Counted from the first letter of the stretch, positions 44,633 through 56,220 are shown. The stretch is 64,000 nucleotides of DNA from Morchella semilibera (GCA_009192285.1 CM018604.1:1-64000); one strand, 5' to 3'. Program-made: numbers and translations. Notes: a model not told the origin generated them from the letters alone.

Positions 44633-47170
44633 TAGAGATGGAGGACAGCTGGAGACTACTAAGACCTGGAGATCGCCCGGGCACTCTAGGGGAAGGGGTT
44701 TGCGCCAGGACAAAGCAACGAGCTTGTTGATTCGCATGGGTAGAGATTGGACCCAAACATCCACTGTTCTATAAATGCAATGCATACTTCTACTATCACA
44801 GCTGTATTCAGGATACGTTACCAGAGATCTCTGGGCGTACCATTGAAGACATCAACAACTGCACCATTAAAAACTGTTCACCATCTAGTATACTCGCGCG
44901 TTAACTAAGTAGTCGGATATTGTAGCAACCAAAGGCTTATCAAATATTTTGACCCCCTATCAACCTCCAAGTTTGGCTTTGCGCAGGAGGGGTATCACGG
45001 ATTTCGCTAGGATTTGGCGAGATGGGGGTGATATCGTGGGGGAAGGCGTGGGTGTTGTAAAGTTGGTCGAGGGTGCGGGGGAGTATCCGCCTCTAGTGGC
45101 GGTAAATGCCATGAAGGCAGCTATAGCCGTGTCTGCCCAGTTTAATAGTTCTCTGTAAGTTACCTCCCTGCCCCTAGCCTTCTGAGAAAGTCCAGCTATT
45201 TCTCCCTCTGGCCTCCCATCGGAGGAAGATGCACCGTGAAAGCAGTTACGGCGCTAGTGAGTGTGCCCGCATCTCACTTGTGAGGTCTGGAGTATTGTCT
45301 GATGCAAGTTTTGCTAGCGCGCTAATGTAGAGTGAATGTGTCTCGGGTAGGAGGGCGGTGACCGAGCATGGATAAAGTCTGTGGATTGACTATCACTGAG
45401 AGGGGGATTATCGGAGGACGCTCAAAGGGCGGGGATAGGTATCATGAAGAAGAGCGAGGTGGGGACGGGGATGCTGGCTGTTGTGGGCATGAATCGAGTT
45501 CTCCTTAAGGAGGTGGAGAGAGGCGGTAGCATGAGGGATATGTCTTTAGAGGGGTTGCCCGCTTTCCTGTCATTCTTGCTGGTGGGGCAATGAGGTAATG
45601 TATTGACCATCTCTATATAGTTGGTGTTATGCAGAGCTGTTCTTAGGAGTAACGTGGAGGGGGATTTCCGCAACCCATAACCCATGTATACTCGCAACCC
45701 ATAGAACACGCAGCTCGGCTGACAAAGAGGAAGGAATTGACGGCGGACTTGCGTGGATTTACCGTACGGGAGTCTTTGGCAGCGGCAATGCCGCCCGTAC
45801 GGCACCGTCCTGGAGACCTTGTAAGAACTGACGCTCTTAGGCCTAAATCTAGCCCTAACCCGGGCCCCACACCACCACAACCGGGTATATTTCTTAGGGG
45901 TGATTGGGTTATAGCTCGTGTATGTAGTTTAATGAACTTTATCACTAACCCAGACCCTAGCTAACCCTAATTATCGGGCTTCCCGCCTGAGGGAGACCTT
46001 ACAATAAACCTTGCTCTGTCTCGCCTCGCCCCGCTTCGTTCTGGTTCCCGTTTCCTTCATCTTGGTCTCTCCTGTCGCTCTCCTCCCTCGTCTCCCCCGT
46101 GTCCCCTTCTCTGTCTCTCTGGCCGTACCCCGCTCAGTCCCCGGTTCGTGCTGTGTTTGCGGTCGTCTAGAGAGTATCCCTCTCTATCGCTTTCAAGCCA
46201 CTTAGCCTCGTGCGCCTTCGGCACGTGCTTCTCGTCCCTAGTCCTATCCTACCCTATCCTTCGAGTGAGACTCTGCTGCTATAGCCCACCCCCGCAGGAG
46301 CAAATGGGAACCAGCAAAACCTCAATTACACTCTCCGGCTATCTGCAAACCTCGCCTACAGGTTGCGGCCTAATGTCAGATCGAATCGGAAGCTGCGAAA
46401 CCTATCTATTAGAACCCAACACCCCCTCCCGCAACCGAATACCCGATCTATACTAGCGCTTATACCCATCCGAGCAGTTTACTATTCTAACTAACTCTAT
46501 CGATGATACCCTGATCCTTCACATGACTACACGATCCGAAAGACGACTCGACGTCCAGCGAGGTGGGCAAGGGTGGAACCTAGAAAGTAACCAGAAGATC
46601 GTAGGTGAGTGATTGTGGTGTACGCTCTAGGTTGTGAAATTGAACTTTCCCATAGATTGCGAAATTGCCTGTGCGTTAGCCCCGCTCCCGGTGAGTCGTA
46701 GCTACAGTCGCTCACGGGGTCTGATGGTGGGTAGGGATTTGAGGCTAATGGCAGAGGACGCCAAGAATGAATTCCTGCAAACGCAGCCATCAGACAGGAT
46801 CTGCCGCCGAGTAGTGAGCGGCTGTAAGGACCATGCACCGCCACGCAGGCATACTGGTTAAGCTTAAACTCAGTAGGGAGATTTTACTCCCTCCGATATG
46901 AGGCGCGCCTACAGGCTGCCAGACCTATACACGAATAAACAGGAAATGGAAATGAGGTTTTGCTCTTTCGCATCCCACTTTGCACCAAGAACTCCTACTC
47001 GTCTTTTTGTAGGTAGATTGATGCACCAACTGGCGTTGTCTGAAGGGAGTGCTTAAGGTAGTGCATCCGCTTAACATATCGTATGTTTTGTATCCGACAT
47101 CTAGAAAACCTGCACTCTCACAGTGCGGAGATACAGGTATCGGGCGCTCCAAGACCCCCCTGCTCGTTAT
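44633..47170. other. Intergenic DNA, no recognised gene
   Basis: Several 70-150-residue frames occur on both strands but none shows a domain or splice structure. A telomere-like tract lies near 45,943-45,972 (CTAACCCAGACCCTAGCTAACCC...). 46,010-46,130 is pyrimidine-rich. AGTAGGGAGATTTTACTCCCT-type pairing near 46,870 is a small hairpin. Confidence 0.45.
45943..45972. repeat. Interstitial degenerate telomere-like tract
   Basis: Reads CACTAACCCAGACCCTAGCT then AACCCTAATTA, in the orientation of the terminal array. Another weak match (CTAGCCCTAACCC) lies about 90 bp upstream. Confidence 0.45.
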
Positions 47171-47177
47171 TTCACAG

Positions 47178-47268
47178 CGTTTTTGAACACGGCCGGGCCT
47201 GCATACCGCCAAAGTAAAACCCCCCATGCAAGACTTAGCTGGTATGCGGCCGGCCGTGTTCAAAAACG
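47178..47268. mobile_element. 91-bp inverted-repeat element or hairpin
   Basis: The left arm CGTTTTTGAACACGGCCGGG (continuing CCTGCATACC) at 47178-47207 pairs with GGTATGCGGCCGGCCGTGTT (continuing CAAAAACG) at 47241-47268. Pairing is about 28 bp with a 2-bp length difference, leaving a 33-bp loop. Flanking CTCGTT and AACGAG extend the symmetry. It is either a very short MITE or a hairpin; no clear target duplication is seen. Confidence 0.55.
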
Positions 47269-47904
47269 AACGAGTACACAGCGGTACCCCCTGCGGTTGT
47301 CCAGCTAATCGGCGTACGTTCCGCTTTGATCCAGAGCCCGATCATGGTGGACTTTAGGGGATTGCCAGGGTAAACTCGGGGAGAGTGCGAAACCTCTGTA
47401 TAATCCGGACTTGGCTAGGCACGCTACTGAGTTTGGATTAAAGAATGTGGCGTAATCTTTAATTCTTGTGGCGTTGTTTTACATGAAGCTAAGCTCGCCG
47501 ACTGAAGTCTTCTAACTTCAAGCCTGACCTCTACTCAAAACGCACCCGGCTTCTGGTTCGCGGGCAGAGAAGAGATACAGCCTCTGATCGAATTACTGTG
47601 GAAACAAGGGTTAACGATCAAGGGCCCCCGACCAATGCTATCGTTGACTTGGTCTTGGTCGAGCAGAAATCTTGCACGTCACCTTTCCACAAATGTTTAC
47701 TAGAGCCTACGGGGACATCAAATTGAGATTGCAGCTTGTAGCTTGCATTCAGGGAACACCAGGGCTGGGAATAAGAGCCCGTCCCTGCATATCCATACGA
47801 TGCAGGTGAATAGGGATCGGTGTAGTCAAGTTGTGAGCGTGTATTATCTGCGCATTAGGTTTCGGACCAGAAGTGCAGCGAGGGTTTTCTTTGAATCAAC
47901 ATTT

Positions 47905-48045
47905 CCAAAACGCCTCCACCAGAGATAAACTCACTTCGCTCTCGTTCCTAAATTCTTTTTCCAAATATCCCTCATTAGAGATAAAGCCACGCGTTTTTTC
48001 CGTCCTCTCTGATAATGCCCATCAGAGATAAACTCACAGATTCCC
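47905..48045. repeat. Three-fold short repeat upstream of the membrane-protein gene
   Basis: AGAGATAAACTCAC or its variant AGAGATAAAGCCAC occurs three times (near 47,921, 47,978 and 48,026) with pyrimidine-rich spacers. The position 130-250 bp upstream of the ATG would allow a promoter role, but this is speculation. Confidence 0.5.
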
Positions 48046-48171
48046 CCTTCCTGAACCATTCGTCCAATATCAGCGTCCGTCCGATTAAACCCACCTATTT
48101 ATCCTTTCTGGGCATAAATATTGGGATTCCTGGGAAAAAACTACCACCTACCCCAACTAGGGCCAGGCTCG

Positions 48172-50025
48172 ATGTACTGGACTGCCATCATCCTCGCTGC
48201 TGCGCAGCTTGCCCTCGCAGCCCCGGCCAATGATAGGATAGAACCAACCAAGCATGAGCCTAGTTATGTCCGTCCTCCCATGGGGCGAGGAAACATGGAT
48301 TTGCTGTTTACCTGCGTCAGCACGCTCTCTTTGTGTGTTTGGATAGCAGTTCACCTAAGCATCATAGCGAGGTCTACTTACATGGACCGTCTGAGGTACA
48401 AAGCCCTCTATGTGGTCCTAGGACTCTTTTCGCCAGAAATTGTGTTGTCGGAGGCGTCCAATGAATGCAGGGCGGCGCGGAATCTCCGGGACTGGCTGCA
48501 CCGATGGACAGCGGAAGAGATCATGACGAAGGCCGTGGACAAGGTAGGTATATTGGGCGCATCCCGGATCCTAACAGCGCTAGTGACAATGGCAACCGAC
48601 CCCTCACTCCCAGCGACAATGATACCAAAGTACAAAAGGCTCACACGGCTCTGGAGAAAGCGATCGGAGATTGCGAAGGCTTCTGGCGAGAGTACATCCC
48701 CCGAGTCCTGGCTACAGCGTGCGGCGAAACACCTTTGGAAAGTGGTGGAGCCAGCACGCCCCACCCATTACGAAGGAATCAATGGTCAGGAACCTCCTGT
48801 CTCTAGCGATTGCGCAAAACACATACTCAAGCAGCCCACCGTCCTTGACAAAGCGACCAAGAAATATTTTTCGGCCAAGAGAATCTCGGAGGCGAAGCAG
48901 GCATCGCGGCCTAAAGGGCTGCAGCGTTGGGTTCTAGAGTGCTTACCGTTCACGGGCCCGTCGGACGAAGAAACGCCATCCTTCACCATGGAGATTACCC
49001 TTTTTATTGGGATGGGATGTTTGACGCTTTCGCCCATTGACCATCTCAAATACCGTGCCTACGAGAGCACGCTATCCGCTGATGGGCTTATGAGTCTTGT
49101 AAGCAATAGGGTGGCGGATCCTATGCGTCTCCTAGAGCTCAAGTTTGACATTCAGGATAAGGGGAAGTCGGACATGCTTGCTAAGGTGGTGGTATGCGCG
49201 CAGGCCTCGCAGATGATGATCATTTGTCAGTTGGGAAAGGCTGCTGGACTCCCGATAACCGTCATCGAGCTGAATGTGATTGTGCACGTTATGAGTATGA
49301 TTGCCATCCATGCATGCTGGTGGAAGAAGCCTCACGATGCTGGGATGCCAATACCACTTAATATCTTTCTCAAAAACCAGGCTGTTTGTTCTCATTTATT
49401 CATGCGGGAACAACCTGAAAAGGACCTTGGGAAAGGAAAAACGGCCATTTCCGACACGGGTGAGAAGCCTCCTTCGATGGTGCTATCAAAGGCTGAAGGG
49501 GTTCACAGACGAGATTCTATCGACTCTGCCAGAAGCCAGCGATCTTCTGGTGCTCCTCCGACCTCTGTACATGCACCCGCCAAAGACGAGCAGAAAAGCG
49601 GCGCGGAATCTGGCGATGTTGCATCCAGGGTTGAGTGGGGAAAGGGTAAAAGGATAAAGAGGTTCACCGGTGCCGACTACCTCCGTATCCGCGCAGATGC
49701 TGCGGAGGCATTGGATCTAAATTGCTGCAAGGAAATTCAGCAAATTGAGGATATTTCGACATTACCAGGAAGGTTTGAGTTTCGATCCTTGGTGGTGGTT
49801 TTGATACCGCTTTGCTATATATATGGCGGAATTCATGCAAGTCTATGGAATATGTACTTTCCTACTCCCATTGAACGATTGCTATGGCGAGTCTCCGCCT
49901 GTATCGTTGCGGTCCCAGGCCTGGGAAGTGCCGCGATATCGGGAGTGAAAATGATTATATCACGCGATCGTAGCAATACAGAACATACCCGGTTCGAAAC
50001 CTGTTCAAATCCATATTTATCATGA
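48172..50025 (+). CDS. Fungus-specific multi-span membrane protein
   Basis: From ATG 48172 the frame gives 617 residues; an upstream in-frame TTG at 48121 is not needed because MYWTAIILAAAQLALAA makes a good signal peptide. Hydrophobic segments follow: MDLLFTCVSTLSLCVWIAVH, ALYVVLGLFSPEIVL, and FTMEITLFIGMGCLTLSP. The centre carries MIICQLGKAAGLPITVIELN and IAIHACWWKKPHDAGMPIPL, and near the end comes YGGIHASLWNMYFPTPIERL with LLWRVS. This set (GLPIT-LEL, WWxKP, YGGxHxxxWxxxFPTxxExLLW) is shared by a large family of unnamed fungal membrane proteins; molecular role unknown. The middle is polar and Ser/Lys-rich, probably cytosolic. The frame stops at 50,025, but related sequence continues downstream in other frames. 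Confidence 0.7.
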   Translation: MYWTAIILAAAQLALAAPANDRIEPTKHEPSYVRPPMGRGNMDLLFTCVSTLSLCVWIAVHLSIIARSTYMDRLRYKALYVVLGLFSPEIVLSEASNECRAARNLRDWLHRWTAEEIMTKAVDKVGILGASRILTALVTMATDPSLPATMIPKYKRLTRLWRKRSEIAKASGESTSPESWLQRAAKHLWKVVEPARPTHYEGINGQEPPVSSDCAKHILKQPTVLDKATKKYFSAKRISEAKQASRPKGLQRWVLECLPFTGPSDEETPSFTMEITLFIGMGCLTLSPIDHLKYRAYESTLSADGLMSLVSNRVADPMRLLELKFDIQDKGKSDMLAKVVVCAQASQMMIICQLGKAAGLPITVIELNVIVHVMSMIAIHACWWKKPHDAGMPIPLNIFLKNQAVCSHLFMREQPEKDLGKGKTAISDTGEKPPSMVLSKAEGVHRRDSIDSARSQRSSGAPPTSVHAPAKDEQKSGAESGDVASRVEWGKGKRIKRFTGADYLRIRADAAEALDLNCCKEIQQIEDISTLPGRFEFRSLVVVLIPLCYIYGGIHASLWNMYFPTPIERLLWRVSACIVAVPGLGSAAISGVKMIISRDRSNTEHTRFETCSNPYLS

Positions 50026-50460
50026 TGATAATTATCCCGGCTGCGGTCTTGATGCTTGCCTTATGCATCGCCGTTTCCGCCGTGCTTCTAGGGGCCATTG
50101 GGCGGCGTTATCTACGGCGCCATCCTCGGACACCGGAAAATGATGAAACTCCCCCTTCTGGTCAAGGTTCTTTTTTATTCTGAGTTCCTTTTATCCATCG
50201 CCTCTGGGATTATTATCACGGGATTTGGCTTCTGCTTCGCGGTCGTAGGCTGCGTTTGGATGTGCGGCCTTTTTTTTGATCGGTGGGGGAAGTATTTTCC
50301 TCAGGCGTTGAAGATCCCATGGCAGTAACGCTGCTTGTGGCAGCACTGTTTGTGATCGATTATTGCGGGGCAAGAGTTTTTATTCTCGTGAAGACATTTA
50401 TTTGCTTGACGAGTCTGCCGGTGGAGCATTTAAAACGGTGCGATGGGAAGGGCTCTAGAT
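50026..50460 (+). pseudogene. Decayed 3' continuation of the membrane-protein gene
   Basis: After the stop, a frame from about 50,098 gives GAILGHRKMMKLPLLVKVLF and GIIITGFGFCFAVVGCVWMC to 50,328. It is continued in another frame by MAVTLLVAALFVIDYCGARV and FILVKTFICLTSLPV, then in a third by AFKTVRWEGL and stop. Hydrophobic spans followed by an 'F.L..LP..AF.TV.W' ending match the expected C-terminus of the family. At least two frame changes without plausible introns (near 50,315 and 50,425) suggest the 3' end has decayed, or that the sequence has indel errors. Confidence 0.5.
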
Positions 50461-50511
50461 CTGGCCGCATCTGTGAGCGGGGTATTAAATGCGATAGTCT
50501 TTTTGTGCTGT

Positions 50512-50531
50512 GGGTTAGGGTTAGGGCTAGG
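50512..50531 (+). repeat. Interstitial telomere-like tract, reversed orientation
   Basis: GGGTTAGGGTTAGGGCTAGG on the plus strand, the G-rich strand, opposite in orientation to the terminal array. It directly follows the decayed end of the membrane-protein gene. Confidence 0.6.
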
Positions 50532-50930
50532 CCATTGCCAAAAACGTACGACGTCCCCTGCAGACCCCACCACCCCTGCCAGTCCCGTCGGCGACGGGCT
50601 GACCGCCAGCGATGCCTCTGCCAGTCAACGTCGGGCGACGGCATCTGGAGACTCCGCTTCCTGCAAATACTGTTGGCCAACAGGTTGGCTGCCGGCGGCA
50701 CCTCTGCGCATACCGTCATGTTACACAGAAACCCAAAATGCCAAGAGTACTCCCTATTTATGTTAAAAACCAAGTACGAAAGGGCACTCGTCTTGGGGAT
50801 AGTACAGAAAGAAAGGATTAGTACTCATATTTGGTAACGGCGAACTTTTTGCTGGAAACATAGAGAACCAGATTGCACGACTACAAAGAAGACAGGCCAG
50901 TATACTCTAGTAATCGTCCATGGGGAGAGA
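50532..50930. other. Unrecognised intergenic DNA
   Basis: Several overlapping frames in GC-rich sequence, none with a recognisable domain. Confidence 0.4.
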
Positions 50931-51402
50931 CATATGAAATAGAGTGAGCGGAAGCCCGGGTAGAATTGCGGGTGGAAAATGAAACAGAGAAAGAAAGCTA
51001 ATTCCGGAAAGAAGAGATCAAGGGAATACTGTAGGCATTGCAGGAACCAACTATTCATCAATACCGGAACTGGAACTCAGTAATCACATCCTACCAGAAT
51101 TCAAACAGGAAACGGCAGAGGAGTACAACATGGAAATGTGGAAAACTGGGTACGGCTCGCAGAATCCAGACCAATTAGAGAAGCCCCGTCGGAATCGAAA
51201 AAGAAACAGGTAGAAGAAAAGGGAGATCGAGAAACTGGAGCAGGAAATGGACATCGATAGCGACGATGAAAGCGAAGCAAAGAATGTCCTGATGGAGGAC
51301 GAGAAAAACGAAATCATACAAACGGCAATGGAAATCGTAGGGAAGGACAAGAAAGAAGCAAAGCAAAGAAGAGAAGTTCTCGGCGGTATGGTTCACTCCT
51401 GA
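50931..51402 (+). pseudogene. Degraded coding fragment of unknown origin
   Basis: Plus-strand sequence looks coding in pieces: a basic part with CxxC (REYCRHCRNQLF), then ELELSNHILPEFKQETAEEY and a highly charged part (EIEKLEQEMDIDSDDESEAK; EIIQTAMEIVGKDKKEAKQR). It is broken in at least two places. The composition suits a nucleic-acid-binding or mobile-element protein, but I do not recognise the family. Confidence 0.35.
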
Positions 51403-53374
51403 AGAATTACAAGCCCGAAAAAGCCAAAATTGATTACCAGCATACTTTGGAATAAAAATGCTACAGTAACAGGTTCTTCAATCAAACCAATCAAAACCTT
51501 TTAAGAGTACTCGTCTTCTCTACAACCATGAAGAAAAGAAAATGCGAGTGGCAAATTCAAAGTTGACCTGTATGGAGTGGCAATGTTCCGCCATATAAAC
51601 CTTGGCAACTGCATTTTCTACTTAAGCTTGTATGCGAGTAGATGCATATGCACTGTCTCATGCCATGCCTCATTACTCCAGAAGACTCATTCCTCGCAAC
51701 AACAGTGTATGAGGTCTGGGTTAAGGCAATTCCCGTATGATAACTAAGTACAGATATGGTAATTAAGGTCCGGAAAGCATAGCAAGAAGCAGTCAGAATG
51801 AATACTTAGCTATTCCAGTGAATAGGTGCTTATTCCGGCTGGCTGTAGGGTACTACTGAGGGGCTTTGGGATTTGCTTAAGAAACCTCGGAATTCGCTTA
51901 GGCCCTTCAGAATTTGCAACGCATGCTCCCAGACCCCGCGGACCTAATATATATTATACAGACGATATTCTGCAAATATAAACGGAACCACCCCCATCAC
52001 CATCGAACGCCTCTCCACCCGCCAGCCACCACACGCAGAAGTCCTCTAATGAGGCACAGGCCTCAGAGCCACTTTTGGAGGGACCTAGAGGGGGTACATA
52101 ATGTCCTTATTACTCCCTCTCCCCCCCCCCCGTACCACTAAGTTTCCTTTCCTCCTCCACAGCTCATGGCTCTCGACTTCCTTCTACCTTCCTGGTTCCC
52201 CTTCTTGCTTTTTCGGGGACGCGTAATGTTTTCTGTTTTGTTAGGGGATGGGTTTTTATGCCATAGTCTATGACTGCACGCAATTAATTTAGCCCACAAA
52301 GAATTAGACGGATTTAAAAAAAAAATGCCCTGCAGATATAATTGGCGTCCCATAAGTATATATGTAGATATAATCTACATATGCATTTACCCTTATATGA
52401 TTTTGATAGGTGGATTTCAAGTTTCTGTATGGGCTACCTGTACGCGAGTTGTCCTTCGTATCAATTTTAGGCTGTGAAACGAATGCGCAGGTGGTTAAAC
52501 TCAAGTGAATTATTACTACTAGTAAGATTGGAACGAGTAACTATCCATAAGGAGGTCGACTTGACGTATGGGTATCATTCTGTATTGGTCGTTACGAGCT
52601 AAGCCAGATATGTCAAACACTTCGAGGGGTGTGAGGGTCTCGATCTCCTACGTTGCTTCCCAATGGTCCAATACAGCCAGGCAATACTTCGATGTCTATT
52701 ATTGTCAGACTCACTATGAGGTGTTCCTATCTCGCACATGGACATAGTTATGGATAATAGGTGGCGTGTATATAAAGCCCTCAGTTGACTCCGTTTCTGA
52801 CATTTCATGTAGTCCCAGTGTGTCCTATGGTGTCCTAGGTCATATCGCTCCGAGATGGGGTAAAGGCTAGTAGCTAGAGCCTACGTTGATGACGGGAGCC
52901 TGTGGCGGCCATTCTGATCCACTTTGGAGCTGAATCGGGCCATTATTGGCTCCGCTATTGACCTTCGTCATCAAAGAACGCCCCCGATCAAAAACACCTA
53001 GTTCAATCACACAAAGTCACTCATCAGCTCCAAGGTTAACGGACGGTATATTTGGACTCCTGGTAGCAAAATTACATAATAGCTCGACTATATACTGGAT
53101 AGATCAAATCTGGGCTTCCCACAAATCCTAGCACAGTTTCAACCTTTATACAAGCTCATGAGGCCCCTTTGGCCTCTTCTAGTATTGATTTGGATGAAGC
53201 TGAGTGAAATTGTGAGGCTAATCTTTAATGCACCAAATCAGGGCATTCATAGAGTTTTCAGTTGCCCAGGGAAGCGGCCCGGACATATCTTTGGCGCACT
53301 AGGCCAAGGAATGTCTTTCTTATGTAGCGTAAGCTTGGCTATATATTAGTTTATCCTGTCTCCAATTTCTTCCC
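51403..53374. other. Unrecognised intergenic DNA
   Basis: No gene or element recognised. A C-run occurs at 52,121-52,130 and an A-run at 52,316-52,325. Confidence 0.45.
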
Positions 53375-53662
53375 TTATTTGCCTCGTCCACGCTCTGTGC
53401 TTACAAGAACCTGCACAAAGCCATACAACCGAAGTTTGATTTTCTTTGAGATATCAAACATTTCTTTCTTCAACGCGGTTGGCACTAGCTTGATAAGCTG
53501 AATGCCGGAGGTCCAAGTCCCGTCTGCCTTTGGGACAGACCAGGGAAACAGGAAGAAAAGCATCTTGGCCTGCCTGTGGGAAGCCCGATATAAATAGTGC
53601 ATATCTGCCCTGATTGCCTCGAACACCTCGAGGCATAAGATCCCTTTGCTCGAGCAAGACAA
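53375..53662 (-). CDS. Hypothetical protein fragment
   Basis: A 95-residue minus-strand frame with protein-like character reads CLEVFEAIRADMHYLYRASH, then MLFFLFPWSVPKADGTWTSG and IKLRLYGFVQVLVSTERGRG. It lacks a convincing start of its own and the sequence upstream is open in another frame, so it may be the end of a broken gene. I recognise no family. Confidence 0.3.
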   Translation of the reverse strand: MSCSSKGILCLEVFEAIRADMHYLYRASHRQAKMLFFLFPWSVPKADGTWTSGIQLIKLVPTALKKEMFDISKKIKLRLYGFVQVLVSTERGRGK

Positions 53663-53860
53663 GGCACCTTAAATGTAAAGGCAGAGACATCTGGAGGCAT
53701 TTACTTCTGACGCCACAGATAGCCTGTTGTATGTACCACACTAGACCTTCACTGAAATAAACGACACATGCTCAAAGAGAAAGAAACGCGGATTGATGTG
53801 GCCCACGTATTGTAATATATGTCTATCAGTGCAACCCAAACGCCAAAATCAAAGTTCCAT

Positions 53861-55605
53861 CTAAATTTCGTGCTCAGTAAACTCCGGTAACCATACCCCC
53901 AATGCCCTAATCCACAATTCATATGCACCCCTCCCCAGCGCCCCCTCCACATAGTTATCCCCCAAATCCGGAACATGGCCTCCTCCCTTCACCACCATAC
54001 CAAACACCTTACCCCTTACCACCACTCCCGCAGCTGGAACCACAGTCGTTGTCTCCCTCCGCGGCGCACCCCCAGCATAACTATTCACCCCCGCAGAGCG
54101 CCAGGGGTCAATTTCCCCATCCACGAAAAGCGTATTACTGCTCTCCATCCCCCACCCGCCGAACTGCGCGCTGATGTTGTTATTGCTGGGAAGAGAGGTA
54201 ATGCCAAAGTCATCACAGGTGAAGCGCTGGGTCACATTGGCGCTCCAGTATTTGTAGGGAAAGATACCGCCGTCCAGCGGTACCGTCGCAAAGTTGCCGA
54301 ATTCAGAGCAACGCTGGTAGCGGAAGCTCCAGGAAGAGCTCAGCATGTCCATACATCCCTCGGCATCGGCCGCACAGTCATGGGGGGAGGTGTTGTCATT
54401 TCCTTCGTCCGTGCCGCCCTCTCCCATATCGCGCTTCATACGCTTCGCTGGTTGGCCTGCGGCAGTGGCGTTTGCGACCGCCTCATCTATTCTATACTTC
54501 CATTCCATAAGCGATGCTAAGGCGCTGGTGTACTCTTTGCGTGCCCTTTCGACTGCAAAAGCTTTAAAGACGCCACCTGCCGCCTCTCCCCCGCGCGGAC
54601 CCTGAGGTTGGTACAGAACCACTTTAGCATACCGTTCCCGCCCCATCCGGAGCTTTGAAACTCCAATGTCGGCGTTTTAAGCACCGTATTCACCGCCGCA
54701 AGCAGTGAGAACCCTTTCTCCGCACCTGCACTCACCGCCCACGCTGCAACCTCCTCGTCAGGCGCGCTATTGACCCAGGACGAGATGCCGACCATGTCGG
54801 CTACGCAGTCGCCCATTCCCGCGTCCCGCATTGCAGTTTCAATAACATCCCAGTACCCAGGATTTACAGGCCGCACCTCGACGACGGCACTACTTGCCAG
54901 AGCGGCGTAGAATAGTTCCGGATACGCAGCGCGAGCCCAGGCCGCCCGTGCGCCGGGGTAGCTGCCGCCTGCGATGATCCACGGCGAGAGCGCGGGGGAG
55001 AGTGGGGTGGGGGCAAAAGACTGGGCAAACATGGAGAGGTCCTGCAGGGCCTGGCTAATTGTAAGGAATTTATAGAAGGGGCGAATGGTCTTGGGGGAAA
55101 GGGAGGTAGGGAGTGGAGGGAATGACTCCCCGTAGAACCGGTGCTCCCACAGGATGATTAAGGCGTTGTAGGCACGGGCATGAGCGCCCTTGTAGGAGGT
55201 GTGGAGGGTGGGGAGATACTGCGCGGCGGAGGTCTCACCGCAGTCAAAGACTTTGAGTGAGGTTAGCGTGGGAGAGACAGGGGGGTGAGGCGGGGGTGTG
55301 GGAGAGGGTATCTTACGCATAACAGGACCACCTTGGACATAGTAGGTGTCGTCGGTCCAGTACCGGTTCTGGAAGGTCGTGTTGACGGAGCCATCGTGGT
55401 CGAGGGGGAGTTCAAAGTGATGGGCGACGAGGCCGCGTTTTGGTGGTGTGGTGGGGGTTGGGGCCGTAGATGTTGTCGCGGTGGTTGGGGGTGTCAGGGA
55501 CGAGGAGGGAACAGCCGATGTGCTACTGGAGGGCACGGCGGGGTAGATCCAGACGGCTTGTGAGAGCCCGCCCAGAAACAGGAGAAGGAGGGTGAGATAT
55601 AACAT
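53861..55605 (-). pseudogene. Serine peptidase, family S28, with one frame change
   Basis: Secreted prolyl-specific exopeptidase type (relatives: lysosomal Pro-X carboxypeptidase, dipeptidyl peptidase 2, Aspergillus S28 proteases). ATG at 55605 starts a signal peptide (MLYLTLLLLFLGGLSQAV) and a Ser/Thr/Pro-rich linker. A 66-bp intron (55251-55316) joins QGGPVM to LFDCGETSA. The nucleophile is Ser193 in GGSYPG; the second part has the Asp in DGEIDPW and the His in GGGHVPDL. So all three catalytic residues exist, in two frames. The first frame runs into other codons after GMLKWFCTN and stops at 54,517, while the second is open from 54,646 to 53,861; the join lies around 54,560-54,620, with no credible intron. 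Either a one-base indel has inactivated the gene or the sequence has an error. The intron length is a multiple of three and has no stop. Confidence 0.75.
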
Positions 55606-56220
55606 TGTGGGTGTGTGGTTAAATCTTTGGTACAGGGAGTGTATGTGCGTATCGTTCGAGCCTTTATATAGGAATAATAAGAGCGAGCCATTGTCCTATA
55701 TGACTGGATAACCATGGCGGGCACTGTGGGCAGAACGAGCATCGGGTAAGAGCCATGGGAGGCGAGCGCTGCGGCTACGGGGGCTTACAAAGGTCCTAGT
55801 ATATTATCTGCAACCCAATGCCACCTCGCTCTCTTCGTTGTTGCTAGATATTACTGCACCAACTACGCTGCTATTAATACCAGCAAACAAATCATTGACC
55901 GACCTGCCGACTCGCAGCGGGCATACATCCCCGTTAGGCATAGCGGCGTTCGGATACGGTCTAGTGTGCTGCGGCGTAGTGATTGGAATGCTTGGCTGGG
56001 CTATGGGGGTTATGTTTTGGCAGGGGAGGAGACCTGTGGCTGGGAGGAGTTATGGGCCAGAGGACGTTGGAATGGAGTAGGCAGGGCGCAAGCCGAACAC
56101 CGGCGCCAGCTAAACTGGCGAGCACTCCCCAGATCCGACTGTTTGTGGCCTCTTTTTGGGCCGAGAATCCGCAGCATCATAGCCGTTGCGTCCGGATAAT
56201 TTTGACAACCCACAATAGAA
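55606..56220. other. S28 upstream region and a small open frame
   Basis: A plus-strand frame at 55,838-56,080 (80 residues, starting at TTG, no ATG) has a hydrophobic stretch AAFGYGLVCCGVVIGMLGWA that could span a membrane, but support is slight. The region otherwise serves as the S28 promoter side; no TATA box stands out except TATATAGG near 55,664 in the reverse sense. Confidence 0.3.

Noticed and set aside
48121-48171. Upstream TTG start for the membrane protein
   Set aside because: A fungal gene should begin with ATG, and the ATG at 48172 yields a proper signal peptide.
50512-50531. Head-to-head telomere fusion point
   Set aside because: Only about three hexamers are present and no facing C-rich tract adjoins them.
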